This document shows, piece by piece, positions 19,001 through 24,932 of a DNA stretch of 64,000 nt (position 1 is the stretch's first letter; each line of letters begins with the position of its first letter). Made by a program: the position numbers and the translations under genes. Below the pieces are notes generated by a model. The model ran no database searches. It was not told the DNA's origin and saw nothing but the letters and a program-made list of their open reading frames with translations. Location of the stretch: assembly GCA_029262055.1 (NCBI GenBank), contig JAJDAD010000014.1, positions 1-64,000 on the forward strand. The letters run 5' to 3'. The stretch is from Candidatus Zhuqueibacterota bacterium (GTDB lineage Bacteria; Zhuqueibacterota; Zhuqueibacteria; Oceanimicrobiales; Oceanimicrobiaceae).

Positions 19001-20157
19001 CCCGGGCCTTTGTAATAGTAAATGGCGATCTTTTTTTCGCGGTTGGGCTTCACCCTAAGCGCCAGCCATTTTTCTGCCAGATCCACAAAAGTCTCAATGC
19101 GGTTCGGGATGCCCTTGAACAAGTACAAACCATGCTCGTCCGGAAACTGAGCGGAAATAACATAGGGGTTGATGCCGCCGTCTAATTCCGGCATGACGAT
19201 GCTCTGACTGAGCATCCCACCCGCCATGCCCTGCTGGCTCTGCAACCACTCATCATACGGCCCAAAGACGCTGATCGGCGCCAGCAGGGGAATGTTCTGC
19301 TCTTTGAGCCATTCGACAGCCACGTCGCCCTTGCCGGAAGCCAATCTGCCATGCGGCAGCAGCACCACCAGATCGGGGTTTATCTCCTTGAGAAACTCGA
19401 GTCGCTTGGAGAAGCCGGACACTGGATAGACGTTGATGCCGCGTTTTTCCAACTCCCTTAGCATGGCATCGATGTGATCGTTCGCCCCGGTGCGCGGGCC
19501 GATGTTGCTGGTCACCAGAGCAACCGTGGGCGCGTCCGGGTCATAATGGCCCTGTTCCTGGTAGTAATTGTGATAGGCCTCGTAGGTGTCGAAATATTGC
19601 TCCTCGGTCAAATGAAACAAGTAATCTTTCGGCAGCACGCGCGCCGCTTGTATGGCCTCGGTAAAGAGCGTTTTGTGGTCAAACATACGGCGTGTGTAAT
19701 TCAAGAGAGCGCGTAGATTGGCGTTACCGCCCTCCCGCAGATAAGCCTCAATGTGCTCGAGATCCTGTCCGGCCAGCGTGGTCAAATCGTTCTCGGTCGT
19801 CCCCCTGTAGACGTAGACATAGGCGCCCTTGCCGGCCGCTTCTTTGAGCTCGTGTGCCTGTTCGTCGGTAAGGTGCTCATTGCCGTGGCCAAAGACATAG
19901 ATGGCGGAATACCCATTCAGAGACGGCGCAGCGCCCTCTCTGAAGGAGAGTCGGTCGAGCGTGACAAAAGAGTTGGCGTCCGCCGCCTCCAGGATTTGCG
20001 CATAGTGAAAATCCATGAAATTGACAAATGCGATACGCGTGGGGCTGACAAACTTCAAATACGAAAAAGTCGTAGCGGATAGCAAGATGATTAGCCCGGC
20101 AACGAGATATTTGCGTTTTGATGCCCACTCTGCGATGGACAGCAGTCTTTGTTTCAT
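16018..20157 (-). CDS. Membrane-anchored CobN/BchH-like chelatase subunit (HmuS-like, predicted heme dechelatase)
   Basis: About 1379 aa. An N-terminal hydrophobic segment (residues ~17-36) and a C-terminal one (about the last 30 residues, before KRRTR) would anchor it in the inner membrane. The CobN/magnesium-chelatase H core is clear, with HFGTHGNFEFTPWKQVALS, an AKRRSYAV segment near residues 550-610, and a GGEFIRGQGVTLAE segment further on. Start at ATG 20157, with GGAG upstream. No CobS/CobT or ChlI/ChlD ATPase and no cobalamin genes lie nearby. Gene order TonB receptor-DUF2162-ExbB-DUF2149-CobN matches hmuRSTUV, in which HmuS is linked to heme iron use in anaerobes. Iron removal from heme is therefore inferred here; another tetrapyrrole or metal chelate is possible. 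Confidence 0.8.
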   Translation of the reverse strand: MKQRLLSIAEWASKRKYLVAGLIILLSATTFSYLKFVSPTRIAFVNFMDFHYAQILEAADANSFVTLDRLSFREGAAPSLNGYSAIYVFGHGNEHLTDEQAHELKEAAGKGAYVYVYRGTTENDLTTLAGQDLEHIEAYLREGGNANLRALLNYTRRMFDHKTLFTEAIQAARVLPKDYLFHLTEEQYFDTYEAYHNYYQEQGHYDPDAPTVALVTSNIGPRTGANDHIDAMLRELEKRGINVYPVSGFSKRLEFLKEINPDLVVLLPHGRLASGKGDVAVEWLKEQNIPLLAPISVFGPYDEWLQSQQGMAGGMLSQSIVMPELDGGINPYVISAQFPDEHGLYLFKGIPNRIETFVDLAEKWLALRVKPNREKKIAIYYYKGPGLNAMVAGEIEVAPSLLTLLRRLKAQGYETGLLPKDENELLEIIQREGVILGSYAKGAFQKYLEEGQPELIEVETYLEWCKKNLAPEMLEAMEKNYGPAPGEVMRVDKDGKSHLAVARVRFGNIVLLPQPPSAYGDDVSKLAHGAKKSPPHPYVASYLWVKNGFKADAIMHFGTHGNFEFTPWKQVALSEYDWPDALVGGLPHVYVYVISNPGEALIAKRRSYAVITSHLTAPFTESELNDAMAALHRKIHAYATAENETVKNQYEQSIRKSIIELELDRDLQLADFDKTGLTTETLDKLKNYLHLLDREKITLGLHTLGKRYEEEHIHATVRAMAIDPLSYSLAKLDVFKGRITEEQFEDRHYFHRVYRRKAFKVIDSILLKGSAPDRFLEREDLRKLEGSGQEHGQTNGVTPVAYVAPADKTNSEFPSKDKDEKAYVDVVRTYKNTLFAIKDYYDAIDYSPQAELGAVTNALSGGYVPPSSGGDAVRNPSAVPTGRNIYGIDPEKTPTGESWAVGVKLGDALLAAKLGQDGTYPKKVAFTLWGGEFIRGQGVTLAEILYLLGVEPVRNSRGTVHDVRLIPMAKLQRPRIDVVVQTSGQFRDLATSRIHLINKAVTLAAEANDGDGNENYVQEGTAKAEAKMKDNGLSPLDARLFANARVFGGVGGNYGAAIMDLVESGDKWEDEKEVAEQYLQTMGALYIEDHWGRFEPGVFEAALQNTDTVVQPRSSNTWGPLSLDHVYEFMGGLSAVVRQVTGNDPDAFFNDLRNAHDPSVQGAKEAIWVETRSTLFNPQYIQELQKGGATSAEVFAETFRNTYGWNVMKPAEIDAELWEGLYDVYVKDKHNLDLVEFFKEKNPYALQEMTAVMLETVRKGYWPADQETIKAIANLHATLVRDFKAGCSVFVCDNAKLRELIGNNLEATLKQAYSRQIDLARTGDVTETKEGMKLEKETITLENVKELVKENMAAVTTMLTIVILFSGAVILGVVKRRTR

Positions 20158-20224
20158 CAAGAACTCCTATATTTGTTTGTAGTCGAACCCCAACCAGGCA
20201 AGCCGAGGCTTGAACACGGGCCAA

Positions 20225-20554
20225 CTATTCCGGCACGTAAATGATCTGTCCGTCTTCCAATTCATAAGCGACGCCGACACGCTTGCCCTGGCCTTCCCCT
20301 TTGCCCGCAGTCGCTTTGTAGCGGGTAATTTTGCCATCCTTCTTGACGATGATCTCCATGTTCTCCTTGCCGGGATTCTTCACCATGGTAAACTCTTCCT
20401 GGCTAAACAACTCCGGCAATTTGAAATGGACCACCATCGCCACCATGAGCGCCACCGCAAAAATCATGGCCAAATCGAAAAGATTTGCCATGCCCGCAAG
20501 TGGATCGGCGTCATTATCCGTGAATTTTCGGCGAGAGAATTTTCGCTGTTTCAT
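20225..20554 (-). CDS. DUF2149 domain protein (HmuT-like, membrane-anchored partner of the CobN-like protein)
   Basis: 109 aa. One transmembrane helix (about residues 24-44, LFDLAMIFAVALMVAMVVHF) is followed by a small domain rich in strands (ITRYKATAGKGEGQGKRVGVAYEL). The DNADPLAGMANLFDLAM start resembles ExbD/TolR-type proteins and is the DUF2149 hallmark. It overlaps the ExbB-like gene by 41 bp and sits 67 bp before the CobN-like gene. Probably it works with the channel as an ExbD analogue. Confidence 0.75.
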   Translation of the reverse strand: MKQRKFSRRKFTDNDADPLAGMANLFDLAMIFAVALMVAMVVHFKLPELFSQEEFTMVKNPGKENMEIIVKKDGKITRYKATAGKGEGQGKRVGVAYELEDGQIIYVPE

Positions 20555-21152
20555 TGTTGCTCACCTCGGTTTGGGCTAACTCGTACAGGTATTGCAAATT
20601 ATTGATGTCCTCGCTAAACCAGCGCTGCTTGAGCAACTGCGTCATGTAGCCGATCACGCCGACAAAAATGCCGACGACCGTTGTAGAAAACGCCACCTGC
20701 ATATTGATAGCCATGGCCGCGATGTCGCCTGCTGCCAGGCCTACCAGCGCCGGGCCCATGGGAATCAGCGTTCCCATTAGTCCGAGCATGGGCCCAACTC
20801 GCATCAAGGTCCGGGCCGCGGACAGCTCCTTGTCATACTTCAGCTCAGCGTTGGCGATGATTTTTTCCGAATGCAGCGGGCGCCAGTTGTCCGCGATCAT
20901 CATACGAAGGTGTTCCGAAAACAGGCCACGCTCTTTCAAAACATCGCTAAAATCCACTTGCCGGACGCTGTGTAGGTTTAGGAGGGTGAACAGCTCCTCT
21001 AATCTCTTCTTGAAGCGGAGTCGGTGCATATAGAGACCGTAGAATCCTCCCAGCATCAACAAGGCCGCCACAAACGCAATCAATAAAAAGACAATCACCG
21101 GAATGAGCAGCCCGGTTGAAATCCAATGCAAGATGTTGGTTAATAGATTCAT
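20514..21152 (-). CDS. MotA/TolQ/ExbB proton-channel family protein (HmuU-like)
   Basis: 212 aa with three transmembrane helices (about 15-40, 110-135, 145-170). The family core appears as RVGPMLGLMGTLIPMGPALVGL and AFSTTVVGIFVGVIGYMTQLL. These proteins use the proton-motive force to drive TonB/Tol-like partners. Together with the DUF2149 protein it may energise the TonB receptor or the CobN-like protein. The start is 4 nt after a 17-codon ORF and so is likely translationally coupled to it. Confidence 0.85.
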   Translation of the reverse strand: MNLLTNILHWISTGLLIPVIVFLLIAFVAALLMLGGFYGLYMHRLRFKKRLEELFTLLNLHSVRQVDFSDVLKERGLFSEHLRMMIADNWRPLHSEKIIANAELKYDKELSAARTLMRVGPMLGLMGTLIPMGPALVGLAAGDIAAMAINMQVAFSTTVVGIFVGVIGYMTQLLKQRWFSEDINNLQYLYELAQTEVSNNETAKILSPKIHG

Positions 21153-21156
21153 ATTC

Positions 21157-21210
21157 CTATCTTCTCCAGTCCAACTCTACTATGGTTAGAACTTTTGCAT
21201 AATCGTTCAT
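21157..21210 (-). CDS. Possible 17-aa leader peptide or coupling ORF
   Basis: ATG at 21208-21210 follows AAGGAGTGACATA, one of the best ribosome sites in the island. The peptide is MNDYAKVLTIVELDWRR, ending in TAG 4 nt before the ExbB-like start. It begins 12 bases after the DUF2162-like gene stop. It may serve only to hand ribosomes to the next gene, or it may be a real micropeptide. No homologue is known to me. Confidence 0.4.
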   Translation of the reverse strand: MNDYAKVLTIVELDWRR

Positions 21211-21221
21211 TATGTCACTCC

Positions 21222-21902
21222 TTATCTAAATCCGTGCTTGATTCTTGACCAGCCGAACCCGACTGCCGCAACTACGGCCATTGCCGCAAGCATGGTGAAT
21301 ATAGTTTTGATATCAAAAGCCAAGAGACTTTGCCGGACGGTGACCCCACGTACAATAAGCGGCAGAAACATGGCCAGCAATATCTGGAAAAACGAAAGGA
21401 CGATCTTGACCTCCATGCGCCACTCCCAATCAGGCAGAAACTGCTTCAGTCCGATGGCGCCGAACCACAAAATACTCAGCAGGATCCCTGAGAAAAGTAA
21501 AGCTGGCTTGTGAAAGGACATGCCAGTGACCACATTGAACAAATAAGTCTGCAAGAAAAATAGCCCTGCCAAAAAGACGCCTGACGGAAGCAAGGACAAG
21601 GATTTGAAAAGCCGGTTGCCTCTTCCCACGTAGTGGCCCTTTATCAGCAGCAAGCCCAGGAGCGCAAATAATATGGCTTCAACAATTTGATAGGTACAGA
21701 CAAACGACAGGATGGTGAAGTCATTCATCAACTGGTAGAGCGTTTGAATGTTGAATTTTATCGCCAGAGGAAAAGCAGCAAAACTTGCTGTGGAAACAGC
21801 GGCGCTCAACAGGAAACGAGGCCCATTCTTTTTCAACAAGGAAAGGTTTGTTACTGTCAGCAAGAAGCCAAATAAGAAAAGTATGGTCAGAAAGAACCAC
21901 AT
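21222..21902 (-). CDS. DUF2162-like polytopic membrane protein (HmuV-like, putative transporter)
   Basis: 226 aa, almost wholly hydrophobic, with about six to seven transmembrane segments starting at residue 2 (WFFLTILFLFGFLLTV). The family call rests mainly on size, topology and position between the TonB receptor and the ExbB/DUF2149/CobN genes, where DUF2162 proteins usually occur. It lacks recognisable ATPase or substrate motifs. It could move the released metal or the tetrapyrrole across the inner membrane, but no residue proves this. Confidence 0.55.
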   Translation of the reverse strand: MWFFLTILFLFGFLLTVTNLSLLKKNGPRFLLSAAVSTASFAAFPLAIKFNIQTLYQLMNDFTILSFVCTYQIVEAILFALLGLLLIKGHYVGRGNRLFKSLSLLPSGVFLAGLFFLQTYLFNVVTGMSFHKPALLFSGILLSILWFGAIGLKQFLPDWEWRMEVKIVLSFFQILLAMFLPLIVRGVTVRQSLLAFDIKTIFTMLAAMAVVAAVGFGWSRIKHGFR

Positions 21903-21963
21903 AGTCTGCTACCTATCTGTGAATAACCTTCTTATCCGTCATTTTGACCACCTCAAGAAGTGC

Positions 21964-22278
21964 TCAATTCAACGTTTTTGAAAAATCAAAGGTGCCTAGG
22001 AGATTCATCCTGGCCTTCGCCAGCAATGTTCGTAACTCAACCGCGGCTTGTCGCGACACTCTCAAAGCGATATAACCACAATTGATGCGTATCTCTGTGG
22101 TTTCCGGCTCGTGGTACATCCGAGAGATGGCCACCAGGGATGTTTCCAAAAGCTTCGCAAATTCTTCCCGGCAGAAGCGCAACTCAACATCGCCGTAGAC
22201 AAGATGCACTCGGCCGGATGGACAGGTGAAGACGTGATTGCCGGTGCATTTGCCGGCGAGTAATTTGCTGCCAATCAT
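21964..22278 (-). CDS. Unknown 104-aa Cys/His-containing cytosolic protein
   Basis: No signal peptide or membrane segment. Four cysteines occur (C11, then FTCPSGRVHLVYG, ELRFC, and RINCGYI), with HLVYGDVELRFCREEFAKLLE giving a strand-turn-helix pattern vaguely like small DUF6686-type proteins. ATG 22278 has an AGGA site. It lies between the TonB receptor and the DUF2162-like gene, so it belongs to the same transcript. A metal- or heme-binding accessory or sensor role is possible but not shown. Confidence 0.55.
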   Translation of the reverse strand: MIGSKLLAGKCTGNHVFTCPSGRVHLVYGDVELRFCREEFAKLLETSLVAISRMYHEPETTEIRINCGYIALRVSRQAAVELRTLLAKARMNLLGTFDFSKTLN

Positions 22279-22312
22279 GAGATTGTCCTAGTGCTATCTA
22301 CACATAAAGGAG

Positions 22313-22339
22313 GTCCCGCCCGGAATATCCGGACGGGAC
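22313..22339. repeat. Intergenic hairpin between TonB receptor and the 104-aa gene
   Basis: GTCCCG/CGGGAC outer stem of 6 bp, one C-A mismatch, inner stem CCGGA/TCCGG of 5 bp, loop ATA. It lies in a 75-bp gap inside the leftward operon with no T-run after it. A processing or partial-attenuation hairpin that would lower expression of the inner-membrane genes relative to the receptor is a reasonable reading. Confidence 0.5.
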
Positions 22340-22353
22340 GATGAGAGTGAACT

Positions 22354-24519
22354 CTAGTAACTCAGGCTAAAACCACTATAGATTTCCCGTCCGGGGCGCG
22401 GTTCGAAGTCGCGTTCCGTGCGATCGAACATATTGTCGATACCGAAATGCAATTTCAAATAACGATTGAATCTCTTACCCAATCGCATGTCCCAGGTCAC
22501 GTAGCTAGGCGACCTGGAGACGGCGGCACTTTCCCCGCGGCCCGAACTGAAGAGCCAGCCGTCGTCATACTCGCCGCGCAAATTAATATTGAGGCCAAAA
22601 GGCTTGTGGTTGAATGCCAGCTTCCAGTCGGCCGTGTGACGCGAGATTCCCAAGAGCTCGTCACCCGTTTCTTTGTCCTCAGAGTTGATAAAAGTATAAG
22701 ATCCTGAGACAGAAAAGTGCTTGGCAAAATGGACTTGAACCGAGCTCTCAAGACCTTCGGTGAAGGCTTCCGCGACATTGTCGGTGACAAAAGTCAGACG
22801 GTTATCTTGCATTCCGGTAAAGTTGGACCTGATAGCGTCCTGCAGGTCGTTGCGAAAAAAGTTGGTCTTGATCAAGAAACGATCGTGCCAATTGAAATCG
22901 GCTCCCAGATTATAACTGGTCGATGTCTCCGGCTGCAAATCTGAATTGCCAAAAACCTGGTACCCCTGAGCGAAGTTGATAAAGGTGCGATGCAGGTCTT
23001 TGATTGATGGTGCCCGGAAACCCTGACCCAAAGAGCCGCGAAGCGAGAGGTTCTCGTTAGCGACGAAATGTAGATTTGCCTTTGGCGAAAGATGTGATCC
23101 AAAGGCCGAGTGGTGATCGAGACGACCACCGACTACCAGGGTCAGGGGCTCAAACAATTGAATTTCATCTTGCAAGTAAGCTACCTTTGTGTTTTCGCTC
23201 TTATGCGGGGTAGAATTGACCTCCGTTGAAACCGTACTGATTTCAACCGCATCAAACGATTCCCGGAAGGCATCCAGTCCGGCCGTAATCAAATGTGAGC
23301 CCCAAAACAGCCGATTATAAACGAGCTCGCCACGGACCTGAGATTCGTTTGTCACGGTCTGGTCTAAACGTCCACTCACTCGGAAAGATTTATCGGTATC
23401 GCGGTCATAATCCGAGGCATACGCTTTGATTTGCAGGTTTGAGCGTGTATCCGGTTTCCAGGTCAAGGCCAGGCTGCCGTGTTTGCGTTTTTCATCCGCG
23501 ACGGTATCGAAGGTCTCGCCGCTGGAGACGCTTACGGGTCGATAGGTTTCGTCATAAACATAGCCGGAGAACGTCAGTTTGGCGCTGGAGGACAGTTCTC
23601 GCGTCAGCTTTCCGGTTAGCGTGGTCTTTTCGTACGGAGACCCATCGTGCGCTACATCAGAGTCGTCGAGATCAAAGCCGTCTGAGAGGTTGCGGCTTAC
23701 CGTGAGCAAACCACCAAATCCGTTTCGGTTGAATTCAAGCGTTCCGCGCGGATCTCTTTTATCGTTGGTGCCAAAGGTAGTGGTAAAGCGTGCGGCCAAC
23801 GGTGCGCTGGCGGTTTTGGTGATAATATTAACGACACCACCCATGGCCTCGCTGCCGTACAGAGAAGAGGAAGCGCCCTTCACAATCTCGATGTGGTCGA
23901 TGCTCTCAACCGGAATTTGCCGCAGGTCGACCAAGCCGTCAGTACGGCCGATGACTTCCTCGCCATCGATCAACAGCAGGATATATTGAGCGTCGAGTCC
24001 CTGCATTTGAATGCCCCAGCCCCGGCCTTCGTTTTTTCGGATTTGCAGGCCTGCCTGTTCCTCCAACACCTCACTAATATCTTCGGCGCCGCTCTCCTCG
24101 ATCTCGGCCAGTGTAACGATATCGGTGGCAACCGGAACATCTTGTAGAGCTTTCTCCGTGCGTGTCGCGGTTACCAATATTTCATCTAATGGCAGGGCGC
24201 GTTCAGCCAGCTCAAAGTTTGCCTCAGCAGTAGCCTCCGGATGTACGGTCACTGGTACCGCCACCACCTGATAAGCAATCATCGAAGCTCGAACGCTGTA
24301 GGTTCCGGCTGGTACATGCGCAATCCTATATTCACCCTGGCGATTGGTGGCGCCGCCCAATACCGTGCCCGCAATCGTCACATTGACACTGACCAGGGGC
24401 TGGCCCGTTGCTGAATCAACCACTCTGCCGGCGATTTCTCCTTTGTTCTGGGCAAAAACAGGTGTTAGAATCAATGAAATCATGCCGATTGCCCGGCCTA
24501 TCGTTAGTTGTCTTTTCAT
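22354..24519 (-). CDS. TonB-dependent outer-membrane receptor (HmuR-like, predicted heme receptor)
   Basis: About 721 aa. A signal peptide (MKRQLTIGRAIG...FAQ) is followed by a carboxypeptidase-regulatory-like domain (about 27-105), a TonB-box-like EILVTATR, a plug domain (to about 250) and a 22-strand-type barrel. FRAPS and NSDLQPETS resemble the FRAP/NPNL motif pair of heme receptors, but the same pair occurs in many other receptors, so specificity rests on the neighbouring hmuSTUV-like genes. Start at ATG 24519 with AAAGGAG upstream. It has a 250-bp upstream leader region with hairpins. Confidence 0.85.
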   Translation of the reverse strand: MKRQLTIGRAIGMISLILTPVFAQNKGEIAGRVVDSATGQPLVSVNVTIAGTVLGGATNRQGEYRIAHVPAGTYSVRASMIAYQVVAVPVTVHPEATAEANFELAERALPLDEILVTATRTEKALQDVPVATDIVTLAEIEESGAEDISEVLEEQAGLQIRKNEGRGWGIQMQGLDAQYILLLIDGEEVIGRTDGLVDLRQIPVESIDHIEIVKGASSSLYGSEAMGGVVNIITKTASAPLAARFTTTFGTNDKRDPRGTLEFNRNGFGGLLTVSRNLSDGFDLDDSDVAHDGSPYEKTTLTGKLTRELSSSAKLTFSGYVYDETYRPVSVSSGETFDTVADEKRKHGSLALTWKPDTRSNLQIKAYASDYDRDTDKSFRVSGRLDQTVTNESQVRGELVYNRLFWGSHLITAGLDAFRESFDAVEISTVSTEVNSTPHKSENTKVAYLQDEIQLFEPLTLVVGGRLDHHSAFGSHLSPKANLHFVANENLSLRGSLGQGFRAPSIKDLHRTFINFAQGYQVFGNSDLQPETSTSYNLGADFNWHDRFLIKTNFFRNDLQDAIRSNFTGMQDNRLTFVTDNVAEAFTEGLESSVQVHFAKHFSVSGSYTFINSEDKETGDELLGISRHTADWKLAFNHKPFGLNINLRGEYDDGWLFSSGRGESAAVSRSPSYVTWDMRLGKRFNRYLKLHFGIDNMFDRTERDFEPRPGREIYSGFSLSY

Positions 24520-24600
24520 CACGTTTTCTCCTTTCGCGATCAACCGAAATTCGCTTGATCTTTAGCGCTGATATTGTATATTGCAAACAGAAAAGGGCGG

Positions 24601-24623
24601 ACCCCTCCCGTGAGGGAGTAGGT
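24601..24623. repeat. Hairpin in TonB-receptor leader
   Basis: CTCCC-GTGA-GGGAG stem-loop flanked by ACC/GGT. On the leftward transcript it is followed by CCGCCCTTTT, a short U-rich stretch, so it could act as a weak terminator or attenuator upstream of the receptor. Confidence 0.4.
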
Positions 24624-24672
24624 TTAAAAGTTACTTTGGCGAGTATCTTCAGTCCTTTTCGATTCTGTATTG

Positions 24673-24707
24673 GCACTGTCCGCAACCTTACCCGGGACGG
24701 GCAGTGC
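24673..24707. repeat. Inverted repeat in TonB-receptor leader
   Basis: GCACTG/CAGTGC outer arms with further inner pairing interrupted by one mismatch, loop containing CCCGGG. It lies about 65 bp after the FeoB-associated small gene and 150 bp before the receptor. It may separate feo expression from receptor expression. It does not match the cobalamin riboswitch core. Confidence 0.4.
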
Positions 24708-24771
24708 TTTGTTTTACACTATGTTTCCGGCAGTATCACTTCCTTTCCAGCAGTTTATTCCTCTTCTATTT

Positions 24772-24930
24772 CTAATTGTTTGACTTCGAAGTCATTATTT
24801 TGTTGAGTTCACATTTCGCGCATCCCTCTTTTGCGTCTTCACCACGCGTGAACTGCCTGATGAACTTACGACCTGTGTACAGGGCTGCGATCACCACCAA
24901 TGCAAATACGACTATTTCCTGGATTCCCAT
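24772..24930 (-). CDS. FeoB-associated Cys-rich membrane protein
   Basis: 52 aa, beginning MGIQEIVVFALVVIAALYTG and ending SKSNN. One transmembrane helix (about residues 4-19) is followed by a basic stretch and a CxxC pair (GCAKCEL). This is the layout of the small Cys-rich membrane proteins that follow feoB in many bacteria. It starts 2 nt after the feoB stop. It probably supports Fe(II) transport through FeoB. Confidence 0.85.
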   Translation of the reverse strand: MGIQEIVVFALVVIAALYTGRKFIRQFTRGEDAKEGCAKCELNKIMTSKSNN

Positions 24931-24932
24931 AT

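Noticed and set aside
16018-24519. Cobalamin biosynthesis or cobalt insertion as the role of the CobN-like cluster
   Set aside because: No CobS/CobT, no other cob/cbi gene and no B12 riboswitch core are seen; feo genes and the ExbB/DUF2149/receptor set favour heme iron. Not fully excluded.
24520-24771. Cobalamin riboswitch upstream of the TonB receptor
   Set aside because: Hairpins are present, but the conserved B12-box pattern is not.
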